DNA of 64,000 nt from an uncultured Ruminococcus sp. (GTDB taxonomy: Bacteria > Bacillota > Clostridia > Oscillospirales > Ruminococcaceae): contig CADCFQ010000003.1 in NCBI GenBank assembly GCA_902800795.1, positions 1 to 64,000 on the forward strand, in the 5' to 3' direction. Both the position numbers and the translations under genes were made by a program. The notes below the pieces were generated by a model. It did no database searches, was not told where the DNA came from, and saw only the letters and a list, made by a program, of their open reading frames with translations. Below are positions 1 to 7,417 of the stretch, one piece after another; the stretch's first letter is position 1, and every line of letters starts with the position of its first letter.

Positions 1-346
1 CGTCGCCACCCGAGATCACAAGTGAAGAACCATTTGCTTCTGTTGCACCCGCTTTTTTCTGAGTACCAACAAATATTCTTCCATTAACTGTAAGCGTATG
101 ACCATTAAGATCAATAGTAGCATCAACACCATTTGCAACAGTGATGTTTGCATAAGTAGCATCTGCATTAAGTTTAATGGTACCATCCGCATCGATCACA
201 TAGTCAATAGCTTCCTCAGCCGATACGCCCATAACAATGCCCGTGCTTTCTGTCAAAAAGCCCCCTACGTTTGCAGGCATATAAGCCGCTACAGTGAGAA
301 CTGCCAGGATACCAGCCATTGTACGTTTCATTACATTCTGTTTCAT
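1..346 (-). CDS. Secreted beta-structured surface protein, N-terminal part (runs off the window)
   Basis: Only the first 115 codons are inside the window. The protein begins MKQNVMKRTMAGILAVLT, a basic n-region followed by a hydrophobic stretch, which is a typical signal peptide. After it come short repeating beta-strand-like units (DADGTIKLNADATYANITV, then VNGRIFVGT) of the kind seen in right-handed beta-helix or Ig-like surface proteins. An ATG also lies at 352, but it sits only 2 nt from the AGGAGG. The ATG at 346 is 8 nt away and is preferred. A strong promoter and a structured leader precede the gene. The function cannot be named from this fragment; a carbohydrate-active or adhesive surface protein is plausible given the dockerin proteins nearby. 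Confidence 0.75.
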   Translation of the reverse strand, partial: MKQNVMKRTMAGILAVLTVAAYMPANVGGFLTESTGIVMGVSAEEAIDYVIDADGTIKLNADATYANITVANGVDATIDLNGHTLTVNGRIFVGTQKKAGATEANGSSLVISGGD

Positions 347-477
347 TCTCATTTCCTCCTTGATTAAGTTTTTTTAGAGATTCCATATTTAAGCCCGTCC
401 CGCAAGTTGAAACAGCCTTGCATAGTAGGCTAAACTACTCCGTAAGCGGCGGAATGCTCTCCGCCATAAAATAAACT
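347..477 (-). other. Structured 5' leader with three consecutive hairpins
   Basis: Read on the minus strand, the roughly 130-nt untranslated leader folds into three adjacent stem-loops. They are GGCGGA/TCCGCC (6 bp, loop GAGCAT), AGTAG/CTACT (loop TTTAGC) and GCAAG/CTTGC (loop GCTGTTTCAA), followed by GGGACGGGC and then the AGGAGG of the downstream gene. No U-run follows any stem, so it does not look like an attenuator. The conserved cores of the c-di-GMP-I, c-di-GMP-II and c-di-AMP riboswitches were not recognised. It may be an mRNA-stabilising leader or an unassigned cis-regulatory RNA. Confidence 0.5.
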
Positions 478-483
478 AAATTT

Positions 484-512
484 AGTATAATATATTTTTT
501 GGATAAATGCAA
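484..512 (-). promoter_or_regulatory. Sigma-A promoter of the secreted protein gene
   Basis: On the minus strand a TTGCAT -35 (507-512) and a TATACT -10 (484-489) are separated by exactly 17 nt. Transcription would start near 477, about 130 nt before the ATG. Confidence 0.75.
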
Positions 513-617
513 GTGATTTCTTCACATTTCATTAAAAAATAGCAATATATACAACGTATCGTGCCTGAATGTAGGCACATTAACGAATGGTTTTGTCATC
601 CCCAAACGGCCCTCCGG

Positions 618-662
618 TATATATATATTATATATAATGGTATATATATAATTGTATATAAT
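618..662. repeat. AT-rich TATATA simple-sequence tract
   Basis: Three runs of alternating TA dinucleotides are separated by AATGG and AATTG. It is low-complexity DNA in a gene-free region, with no associated gene. Confidence 0.7.
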
Positions 663-1075
663 GCTGCAAAAGCGTTTGCTCCGGCTTTAAACCGAAGCGA
701 TCCACCGCCGGTCCGGCACTCCGTTGTCTTTTGTTAAAGATAAAAAACAATGTCAAATCATTAACAAAGTTGCCGCTGTAGTCCATCTTCACACACTGGT
801 TTCATGGCTTGTCTTCAGCCGGAAAACGTATCAGAACAGTATGGCCAAAGCAATAAAACGACATATAGCGCCTGTGACAGAATGCCGGGCATAAGGCAAT
901 AGTTTCATAAACTCATATAAATTCCCGTCCGGTTCCCGGTCTCAGGGCACTAAAAGGGCACTATTTTTTCAAAAACTACCTTAAATCGCATCAAATCACA
1001 ATATTCTTATATTGCCGAATGTGCGTAAAACCTTAAATTACCTCAGACCAGTATGCACTGCAACGGGAACTATGA

Positions 1076-1113
1076 GGCTCTACGAACCAGTAGGTCGGGG
1101 GTTCGAGTCCCTT
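1076..1113 (+). pseudogene. tRNA-Arg(ACG)-like 3' fragment, possible attachment-site remnant
   Basis: The stretch contains TACGAACCAGTAGGTCGGGG followed by GTTCGAGTCCCT. This matches the anticodon loop through the T arm of bacterial tRNA-Arg(ACG). The 5' half cannot form D or anticodon stems, and no acceptor stem or CCA follows; the sequence turns into a T-run. Fragments of exactly this part of a tRNA are what tyrosine recombinases leave at attachment sites, but no integrase is present, so this reading is inference. Confidence 0.5.
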
Positions 1114-1476
1114 TGTTTTTTTCATTATGACAGTGTTCCTCGTTTCTTGGGAAGTCAAACTTTTCATTGTTCTATTATTATTTCATATCCGGGCAGCCCC
1201 GTCAACCATAATTTGCCTGCTTTGACATCAGGAAAGATATAACACCCCCTAAAGCGAGCTGACGCACAGGCTCGTGCATGATCATAACAGCCTGACCGGA
1301 ACAGTACTGCGGCAAACAACACTTGACAATTATACCGCCTTGCGCTAATATTAAAGTTGTACTGGGGATCCGGATGACCAATGGCTCAAAACGACGTAAT
1401 TGCGTAGTTCGCAACCGGACGCAACTGCCGGTTGACAAATTGAAAAGCCTGATTGGTGGAATGTAACCGTGAAAAA

Positions 1477-1485
1477 TGCTATGAT
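1477..1485 (+). promoter_or_regulatory. Possible extended -10 promoter of the XRE regulator
   Basis: TGCTATGAT is an extended -10 (TGN-TATGAT) about 43 nt upstream of the start codon. No good -35 lies 16-18 nt upstream, so this is tentative. Confidence 0.3.
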
Positions 1486-1527
1486 GGATCCAGAAAAGAC
1501 GGGGATGACCCGAAGGAGGAGATCATT

Positions 1528-2514
1528 ATGATACTTGCGGATAAGATAATCACTCTTAGAAAAAAGAACGGGCTCTCACAGGAAGAGCTTGCAGAGAAAA
1601 TGAATGTCAGCAGACAGTCGGTGTCAAAGTGGGAGGGGGCACAGTCAGTTCCCGACCTCAATAAGATAATCATGTTAAGCGAGATCTTCGGCGTGACCAC
1701 CGACTACCTTTTAAAGGACGAGCTTGGCGAGCCGGAGTTTTCTCCTGCCGAAGACAGCGCAGCACCTCTGCATCAGGTGAGCATGGAGGAGGCCAACGCT
1801 TATCTTGAAGCTAACCGCCGGTTTTCCTTCAAGGCCGCTTTGGGGACCTTTCTCTGCATATTCGGCTGCATCCCTATGTTCCTTCTGGGAGCGCTTTCCG
1901 AGATCGACAGCAGCGATCTGCTTGCAGGCGTCGGCGTTGCGCTGATGCTCTGCTTCGTTGCGGCGGCAGTTGGGATCTTCATCACCGCTTCGGGACCGAT
2001 GCAGCGCTTCTCCTATCTTGAGAAGGAACCTATCGAAACGGCCTACGGCGTGAGCGGCATGGTCAAGGAGCGCAGGGAGCAGTTCAGGCCTTCCAACACC
2101 AGGAGCATAACAGCGGGAGTCATTCTTTGTATCATCGGAGTCGCTCTTATGATCGTGCTTGCGGTGCTGGGTGAGAAGTACGGCGAGTCGGAGGATCTCT
2201 TCGGTGCCGGAGGGATCTGCGCAATGTTTGCCTTCATTTCCACCGGGGTGTTCATTATTGTAAAGTCATCCATATATATGGGAGGCTTTGACAAGCTGCT
2301 TGAGGACAGCGATTTCAGCCGAGAAAAGAAAGAGCAGCGCAGGGACGGCATCAACCTTGTGATGATATACTGGCTGGTGCTGATCGCAGCTTTTCTTGCT
2401 GTAAGCTTCATCTTTGACAGCTGGAAGTGGTCGTGGGTGATCTTTGCGGCAGGCGGAGTGCTGACGCCGGTGGTGACAGAGTTTGACAAACTGATAAAGA
2501 GGAAGGACAAATAA
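1528..2514 (+). CDS. XRE-family transcriptional regulator with C-terminal membrane region
   Basis: This 328-residue protein starts at an ATG placed 8 nt after AAGGAGGA; the longer open frame upstream has no such site. Residues 1-65 form a Cro/C1-type helix-turn-helix (LRKKNGLSQEELAEKMNVS, then RQSVSKWEGAQSVPDLNKI), ending in a typical YLLKDE tail. The rest has about five hydrophobic segments (starting around residues 103, 135, 200, 235 and 285) separated by charged loops, so the DNA-binding domain is probably tethered to the cytoplasmic face of the membrane. Such fused regulators are frequent in Firmicutes and often respond to envelope stress, but their ligands are mostly unknown. The gene stands alone, upstream of the GH5 gene, which has its own promoter. 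Confidence 0.85.
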   Translation: MILADKIITLRKKNGLSQEELAEKMNVSRQSVSKWEGAQSVPDLNKIIMLSEIFGVTTDYLLKDELGEPEFSPAEDSAAPLHQVSMEEANAYLEANRRFSFKAALGTFLCIFGCIPMFLLGALSEIDSSDLLAGVGVALMLCFVAAAVGIFITASGPMQRFSYLEKEPIETAYGVSGMVKERREQFRPSNTRSITAGVILCIIGVALMIVLAVLGEKYGESEDLFGAGGICAMFAFISTGVFIIVKSSIYMGGFDKLLEDSDFSREKKEQRRDGINLVMIYWLVLIAAFLAVSFIFDSWKWSWVIFAAGGVLTPVVTEFDKLIKRKDK

Positions 2515-2588
2515 CAGGGGCCTGCCTGAATGTTGAACAAAGGAACATGGCCTTGTTTGTGAACTATCCCGAAGCAGAGCCGTTTTCA

Positions 2589-2617
2589 TTGACGGAGTGA
2601 CGGTTTTGTGGTAGAAT
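2589..2617 (+). promoter_or_regulatory. Sigma-A promoter of the GH5 gene
   Basis: TTGACG (2589-2594) and TAGAAT (2612-2617) are separated by 17 nt. They lie about 37 nt before the ATG at 2654, which has a GGGAGG ribosome binding site. Confidence 0.7.
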
Positions 2618-2653
2618 GAACTTGAAAATCAGTCTGCTGCGGGAGGTTTTGAT

Positions 2654-4066
2654 ATGAAGAAAAGGTTATTAAGCTTTTTGTGTACGGCGGCTGCCGCTGT
2701 TACCTCGGCGCTCATGCTTGCAGCGGCGCTCCCCGAGATGTCTGCCGATGCGGCGGCTGACGGGTTTTATGTCAGCGGAACAAGCATAATGGATGCCAAC
2801 GGGAACGCTTTCGTTATGAGGGGCGTGAATATTCCCCACGCATGGTATACGTCCTATACAGAGGCGTCTATCAAGGGTGCTGCTGCCAACGGAGCCAACA
2901 CTGTGAGAGTGGTCGCAGCTGACGGCGGCCAGTGGACCAAGACCACAAGAAGCCAGCTTAAAAACATAGTGTCGCTCTGCAAGGAGAACAACCTTGTGTG
3001 CATTCTTGAAGCCCACGACGCAACAGGCAGCGACAGCACCTCGGACCTTGACGCTGCGGTGGACTACTGGATAGCGAACAAGAACGTTCTCAAGGGCAAC
3101 GAGAAGTATGTCATCCTGAATATTGCCAACGAATGGTACGGCAGCTGGAACGGCTCCAGCTGGGCCGCCGGCTATAAGACTGCTATCGCAGACATCAGAA
3201 ACGCAGGCATAGACAATATGCTGATGATAGACTGTGCCGGCTGGGGACAGTATCCCGATTCGATAAAGAACTACGGCAGATCGGTGTTTGATTCCGACCC
3301 CGATAAAAACACGGTATTCTCGATACATATGTATGAGTATGCAGGCGCAAACGCAGCCACAGTAAAGAAGAATATCGACAATGCGCTGAATATAGGCGTT
3401 CCTGTTGTTATCGGCGAGTTCGGCGCCCGGCACACCAACGGCGACGTTGACGAAGCCACCATTATGAGCTACTGTACAGAGAAAAACGTAGGTTACCTGG
3501 GCTGGTCATGGAAGGGCAACAGCAGCGATCTCTTCTATCTCGACATAGCCGAAGACTGGGACGGAAAAACGCTGACAGACTGGGGAGACACACTGATAAA
3601 CGGTGATCACGGCATAAAGGCCACATCGAAAGTCTGCTCCGTTTACACCGGCGGGACCATCTCGTTTTCCGGCACAGCGCCGGAGTCCGCAACCGCCTTG
3701 ATAGACGGTGTGACCATCGATGCGGTCGACGGAACGTTTACGCTCCCGGTTCTCGATGACGGTTATTACGAGATAATGATAAGCGCCCCGAACTATGTTC
3801 CCAGGACTTACATCATCGGTTTTTCAGGCGGAAGGATCACAGAAGAGATACAGCCGGAGATCTGTCTCATCGGCGATATCAATGGCGACGGCCTGGTCAG
3901 CACAAGCGACATAACGGCTGTCAAGAAGCACCTGAAAAAGACCGCCATACTAAGCGATTATATGCTTGCCTGTGCGGCCGCACCCGGCGGCGATTCCGAC
4001 GAGGTCAGCACAGAGGATATCACAGCCATAAAAGCGCACCTGAAAGGCACAAAAAGGCTGTGGTGA
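2654..4066 (+). CDS. GH5 glycoside hydrolase (mannanase/endoglucanase type) with dockerin
   Basis: This 470-residue secreted enzyme starts with a signal peptide (1-33). The catalytic domain (about 36-325) opens with GFYVSGTSIMDANG and MRGVNIPHAWY, as in bacterial beta-mannanases of GH5 subfamily 8. The acid/base is Glu160 in NIANE and the nucleophile is Glu255 in VVIGE, both in the usual GH5 settings. A beta-sandwich-like linker (about 326-400) leads to a C-terminal type I dockerin. Its first repeat is canonical (GDINGDGLVSTSDITAVKKH). The second has lost the standard calcium loop (AAPGGDSDEVSTEDI), although the helix ITAIKAHLKGTKRL is kept. It would hydrolyse beta-mannan or a related glucan outside the cell while docked on a scaffoldin. 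The substrate preference is inferred from the family. Confidence 0.9.
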   Translation: MKKRLLSFLCTAAAAVTSALMLAAALPEMSADAAADGFYVSGTSIMDANGNAFVMRGVNIPHAWYTSYTEASIKGAAANGANTVRVVAADGGQWTKTTRSQLKNIVSLCKENNLVCILEAHDATGSDSTSDLDAAVDYWIANKNVLKGNEKYVILNIANEWYGSWNGSSWAAGYKTAIADIRNAGIDNMLMIDCAGWGQYPDSIKNYGRSVFDSDPDKNTVFSIHMYEYAGANAATVKKNIDNALNIGVPVVIGEFGARHTNGDVDEATIMSYCTEKNVGYLGWSWKGNSSDLFYLDIAEDWDGKTLTDWGDTLINGDHGIKATSKVCSVYTGGTISFSGTAPESATALIDGVTIDAVDGTFTLPVLDDGYYEIMISAPNYVPRTYIIGFSGGRITEEIQPEICLIGDINGDGLVSTSDITAVKKHLKKTAILSDYMLACAAAPGGDSDEVSTEDITAIKAHLKGTKRLW

Positions 4067-4088
4067 GAAGATATTCAGCAAACCATAA

Positions 4089-4118
4089 GAATCCCGGCAA
4101 AAAAGTCGGGATTCTTTG
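4089..4118 (+). terminator. Intrinsic terminator after the GH5 gene
   Basis: GAATCCCG (4089-4096) pairs with CGGGATTC (4107-4114), followed by a short T-rich stretch, 22 nt after the stop codon. Confidence 0.75.
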
Positions 4119-4279
4119 CATTTATGGGCCTTTCCCCTTGACACAGCACCGAAAAAATGATGCAATACAGGTATGACAATTTTTAACACATTAAAAGGCC
4201 GAAAGCGGCTTTGCGCTGATACAGCCTCACTATTGACAAAAATCTAATACATTGAGATATTTTTAATGTCAAATAAAAT

Positions 4280-4303
4280 GCCCGGTTTTGGTTTTCGGGC
4301 TTT
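4280..4303 (+). terminator. Weak hairpin before the truncated mini-ORF
   Basis: GCCCG (4280-4284) and CGGGC (4296-4300) flank an 11-nt loop and are followed by TTT. It could end a short transcript from the TTGACA at 4234, or be the leader hairpin of the lost gene whose start is at 4320. Confidence 0.35.
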
Positions 4304-4319
4304 GAAAAGGAGTAATATT

Positions 4320-4352
4320 ATGAAAAGACTTTCAGCAATGCTTTTCTCTTGA
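4320..4352 (+). pseudogene. Remnant 5' end of a secreted-protein gene (MKRLSAMLFS then stop)
   Basis: An AAAAGGAG ribosome binding site lies 8 nt before an ATG that reads MKRLSAMLFS and then TGA. This is the beginning of a signal peptide cut off after ten codons. The break sits at the -35 element (4349) of the next gene's promoter, as if a deletion joined the old gene start to the promoter of the LRR gene. A functional leader peptide is the alternative. The remainder of 4119-4463 holds only this, a weak hairpin and the promoter. Confidence 0.4.
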
Positions 4353-4377
4353 CTTCACTTATTATTTATGATACACT
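4349..4377 (+). promoter_or_regulatory. Sigma-A promoter of the LRR-dockerin gene
   Basis: TTGACT (4349-4354) and TACACT (4372-4377) are spaced by 17 nt, giving a leader of about 80 nt. The bases after the -10 (AAATTT) resemble those after the -10 of the secreted-protein promoter at 484-489. Confidence 0.65.
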
Positions 4378-4463
4378 AAATTTGTACACATATTTAACTA
4401 GCGTCACAGGCAGAGCCCGGGGCGGTCTTATTTACTGCTAAGAGCAGAAAGGAAGTATGAAAG

Positions 4464-6344
4464 GTGAGAAGCATAAGGAGTAAAATGATAAGAGCTGCTG
4501 CCGGCTGTATGGCGGCGATAATGGCTCTGTGTACCGAGACGGCAGCCCTTTCCGGAGCGGCTTACAGCCCATTAGCCGAGGGGATAGAGCCTGTTGAGAT
4601 AACCGACGACACCTTCCCGGACGATAATTTCAGAGAATATGTTTCCGACACCTTTGACACGAACCACGACAAGACCCTCGACCCGGATGAGATTCTTGTG
4701 GCAAGAAACATCTGGTGCGACAATATGGAGATCCAGTCGCTTGAAGGAATAGGACACCTTGTGGAGCTAAGGGGGCTTTACTGCCGTTCCAACAACATCA
4801 CATCTTTGAATCTTAGCAAAAACAAGCAGCTGACCGGTGTATGGTGCAGCGACAACCCGCTGACCAGGCTGGACTTTTCCGGCAACCCCGATCTTATGTG
4901 GGTCTACTGCTTTGACTGCGACCTGGTCTATCTGAACGTTTCAAAAAACGAGAAGATGGCCTATATAGAATGCAACACCAACCCCAGGCTGTCTTCACTC
5001 AATGTTAGAAACAACCTGGAGCTGGAGCACCTGATGTGCGGCTCCTGCAATCTTTCAAAGCTTGACATAAGCCAGAACTCCAAGCTTACACACCTTGACG
5101 CCTTCAATAATAAGCTGACGACTCTTGATGTCTCCAACAACACCAAGCTCAAGCGCCTTGATATCTGGGAGAACGCAGGCCTTGGAAGCATAGATGTTTC
5201 CAACAACCCCGACCTTCAGTATTATAACTGTTCGGCCAACGATGCTGCCTCCGTCGATGTGAGCAAGAACCTTAACCTTGAAAAGCTCAGCTGCGGCTGG
5301 AACGACCTTACCGAGCTGAACGTTTCAAACAACCCAAAGCTCGTATATCTGGACTGCAACACCAACGCCATTAAAAAGCTGGACGTTTCCAACAACCCCA
5401 AGCTGTTCTTTTTGCAGGCCTTTATTAACGACTTTACCGACCTTGATATAAGCAACTGTCCCGACCTTATCAGGACATATCAGAATGGTGTTACGGATGA
5501 CGTTTACGGCCTTGCCACCGAGTGGCTGATAAACTACGGCGAGGATCTTAAATACTTCCTCTGCTTCGATAACAAAGTCAAGCTCAAAGGCGGAGACATC
5601 CAGCTGAACGAGGAAGATGAGCCTTTTGAGTACACCGATGTTTCGGACACAAAGACCCCTATCAAAAGAGAAGATGTCATCCAGGCTCTTTATGAGCTTG
5701 CAGGCAAGCCCAAGGTGAACACCACAAAGACAAGGTTCAATGACGTTCCCGCAGACTCGCCATACAGGAATGCTATCATCTGGGGAGAGAAGAACAATAT
5801 CTGCTTCGGCTTCCCCGATATTTCCTGCGACAGCTTCGGAATGGGCAAATGGGTCACACGAGAGGACGCAGCCTTTATGCTTTACAAGTACTCGGTATAT
5901 GCCGACCTTTACAGCTCTATGGACTACGGCCGCACCGATGATTTTTCTGACTATTTCGATATAGACTACTATGCCTGGGAAGCTGTGACCTGGGCTATCC
6001 AGTGGGAGATCCTCATCCCCAAAGGGCCGCAAAACGAGCACAACTCCCAGCGCAGGATAGCTCCTCACGCAACTATCTCACGGACTGAACTGGAGTCTAT
6101 GATAAATGCCATGATGGAGCTAAACGAAATGGCTCCTGTCTATACCCAGAAGCCCGGCGACGTCAACGGCAGCGGCAGCATTGATCTTGATGATATCAAG
6201 TCTGTAAAGATGCACCTCAAAAAGACAAAGGTTCTGACAGGCGCCCAGCTGACCGCCGCTGATGCCAACCGTGACGGAGTGGTGGACACAAAGGATATCA
6301 GCGCTATGAAGGCTCACATGAAAGGGACTTTGCTCCTGTGGTGA
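4464..6344 (+). CDS. Secreted LRR protein with SLH-like region and C-terminal dockerin
   Basis: This 626-residue protein has a signal peptide (1-38), an EF-hand-like loop (DTNHDKTLDPDEI, about residues 65-77) and about eleven leucine-rich repeats of 21-22 residues with the pattern LDVSNNxxLxxLxC (about 90-340). An SLH-like region follows (about 415-545; FNDVPADSPYRNAIIWGEKN, then WVTREDAAFMLYKY and HATISRTELESMI). A complete two-repeat dockerin ends the protein (GDVNGSGSIDLDDIKSVKMH; DANRDGVVDTKDISAMKAH). It is probably a cell-surface or cellulosome-bound recognition or scaffold protein; no catalytic domain is visible. The GTG at 4464 has AAAGGAAG 8 nt upstream. An ATG at 4485 behind AAGGAG is the alternative start. 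The nine-codon frame MKGEKHKE at 4457-4483 overlaps this start. Confidence 0.85.
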   Translation: MRSIRSKMIRAAAGCMAAIMALCTETAALSGAAYSPLAEGIEPVEITDDTFPDDNFREYVSDTFDTNHDKTLDPDEILVARNIWCDNMEIQSLEGIGHLVELRGLYCRSNNITSLNLSKNKQLTGVWCSDNPLTRLDFSGNPDLMWVYCFDCDLVYLNVSKNEKMAYIECNTNPRLSSLNVRNNLELEHLMCGSCNLSKLDISQNSKLTHLDAFNNKLTTLDVSNNTKLKRLDIWENAGLGSIDVSNNPDLQYYNCSANDAASVDVSKNLNLEKLSCGWNDLTELNVSNNPKLVYLDCNTNAIKKLDVSNNPKLFFLQAFINDFTDLDISNCPDLIRTYQNGVTDDVYGLATEWLINYGEDLKYFLCFDNKVKLKGGDIQLNEEDEPFEYTDVSDTKTPIKREDVIQALYELAGKPKVNTTKTRFNDVPADSPYRNAIIWGEKNNICFGFPDISCDSFGMGKWVTREDAAFMLYKYSVYADLYSSMDYGRTDDFSDYFDIDYYAWEAVTWAIQWEILIPKGPQNEHNSQRRIAPHATISRTELESMINAMMELNEMAPVYTQKPGDVNGSGSIDLDDIKSVKMHLKKTKVLTGAQLTAADANRDGVVDTKDISAMKAHMKGTLLLW

Positions 6345-6390
6345 GCCCCTGTCAAAAAGGGCATTGCGCTGTTTAACGGAGGACTGAAGC

Positions 6391-7299
6391 ATGACACTCA
6401 ACCAGCTCAAATATGTGATAGCTATCGCCGAAACAGGCTCTGTCACTGCTGCGGCACAAAGGCTCTTCATTGCGCAGCCAAGCCTTTCAAAGGCGGTCGC
6501 AGAGCTTGAAAAGGAAATGGGTATAACCATTTTCGCCCGCACCAACAGAGGCGTTTATCTCACCGAGGACGGCACCCGCTTTCTTGGCTATGCAAGGCAG
6601 ATAACCGAGCAGGCCGAGCTTCTTGAAACGGAATATAAATCGGCGCCGGCCCCGAGACGGGTGTTCTCGGTCTCATCCCAGCACTATGCTTTTGTGGTAA
6701 ATGCGTTTGTTGAGCTCGTTCGTGAATACGGCAAAAGCAAATATGAATTCACCCTTAGAGAGCTGAAGACCGCAGAGATAATCGAGGATGTTCGCACCCA
6801 CCGCAGCGATATAGGCATCCTCTACCTCAGCCGCTTCAACCGTGAGGTCATCATGCACATCCTGCAAAGCGAGGATATACGCTATGAAAAGCTGTTCACA
6901 GCCTCACCTCATGTATTTGTCAGCAGGAGCAACCCTCTGGTCGGGAAAAAGTCTGTGACTTTAGAAGACCTCAAAAACTATCCAAGGCTCACCTATGACC
7001 AGGGAGTCAAAAACTCCTTCTACTTTGCAGAGGAGCTCCATATAACCGAGTATGCTCCCAAGAGCATCATCGTTTCTGACAGAGCGACTCTTTTCAATCT
7101 CCTCATAGGCCTGGACGGCTATACCATATCCTCCGGAGTGCTCAGCGAGGACCTTAACGGCAGCAACATTGTTTCCATACCACTGGAGAGCGAAGAGCAG
7201 ATGGATATAGGATATATCATCAACACCGACCGACCCGCCGGCTCCATGACTGAGCGCTATCTGGAACATTTGAGAGCTTACATTTCCGGCTGCATCTGA
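6391..7299 (+). CDS. LysR-family regulator, probable activator of metE-metF
   Basis: The 302-residue protein has the LysR winged helix at residues 1-60 (MTLNQLKYVIAIAETGSVT, AAAQRLFIAQPSLSKAVAEL) and a periplasmic-binding-like effector domain (about 88-300). GGAGG lies 9 nt before the ATG. It follows the LRR gene by 46 nt, with no clear promoter of its own. It points into metE across a 118-nt gap that carries a perfect LysR-type palindrome and a consensus promoter. In streptococci and other Firmicutes, LysR proteins (MetR/CmbR/MtaR groups) control methionine genes from such boxes. By position this protein should sense a methionine or sulfur-metabolism intermediate; the effector is not identifiable. 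Confidence 0.85.
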   Translation: MTLNQLKYVIAIAETGSVTAAAQRLFIAQPSLSKAVAELEKEMGITIFARTNRGVYLTEDGTRFLGYARQITEQAELLETEYKSAPAPRRVFSVSSQHYAFVVNAFVELVREYGKSKYEFTLRELKTAEIIEDVRTHRSDIGILYLSRFNREVIMHILQSEDIRYEKLFTASPHVFVSRSNPLVGKKSVTLEDLKNYPRLTYDQGVKNSFYFAEELHITEYAPKSIIVSDRATLFNLLIGLDGYTISSGVLSEDLNGSNIVSIPLESEEQMDIGYIINTDRPAGSMTERYLEHLRAYISGCI

Positions 7300-7300
7300 T

Positions 7301-7315
7301 ATAGCTTTTAGCTAT
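7301..7315 (+). promoter_or_regulatory. LysR operator, MET-box-like palindrome ATAGCTTTTAGCTAT
   Basis: This is a perfect 6-3-6 inverted repeat centred about 66 nt upstream of the predicted metE transcription start, the usual place for a LysR activator site. It resembles the streptococcal MET box (ATAGTTN3AACTAT) and begins one base after the LysR stop codon. Confidence 0.65.
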
Positions 7316-7338
7316 GGGACTCGATAAAAAATAAATAT

Positions 7339-7367
7339 TTTACATTCCAAAGCCTGTATGTTATAAT
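7339..7367 (+). promoter_or_regulatory. Sigma-A promoter of metE-metF
   Basis: TTTACA (7339-7344) and TATAAT (7362-7367) have 17-nt spacing, giving a leader of about 44 nt. No SAM riboswitch, T-box or cobalamin riboswitch fits in this short leader. Confidence 0.8.
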
Positions 7368-7417
7368 GACTTCATTAAAATACATATAGGTTTTGTATGA
7401 TTTTGGAGGAATGTAAA

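Larger units (their letters stand above)
513..1527. other. Gene-poor interval of about 1 kb
   Basis: No convincing coding region is seen on either strand. It holds an AT simple-sequence tract (618-662), a short direct repeat GGGCACT-AAAA-GGGCACT (about 945-963) and a tRNA-Arg-like 3' fragment (1076-1113). The rest is featureless. A decayed mobile element is possible, but no recombinase gene survives here. Confidence 0.5.

Noticed and set aside
347-480. c-di-GMP-I riboswitch in the leader
   Set aside because: A GGGACG stretch is shared, but the CAGGGCAAACC and GCAAAGCC core elements and the paired architecture are absent.
618-662. CRISPR-like or centromere-like repeat
   Set aside because: It is only a TA-rich simple sequence with no spacer structure, and no cas or par genes are nearby.
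4457-4483. Nine-codon leader gene (MKGEKHKE) before the LRR-dockerin gene
   Set aside because: The frame exists and overlaps the true start, but the ribosome binding site is only about 3 nt from its ATG. It is therefore kept as a note under the main gene.
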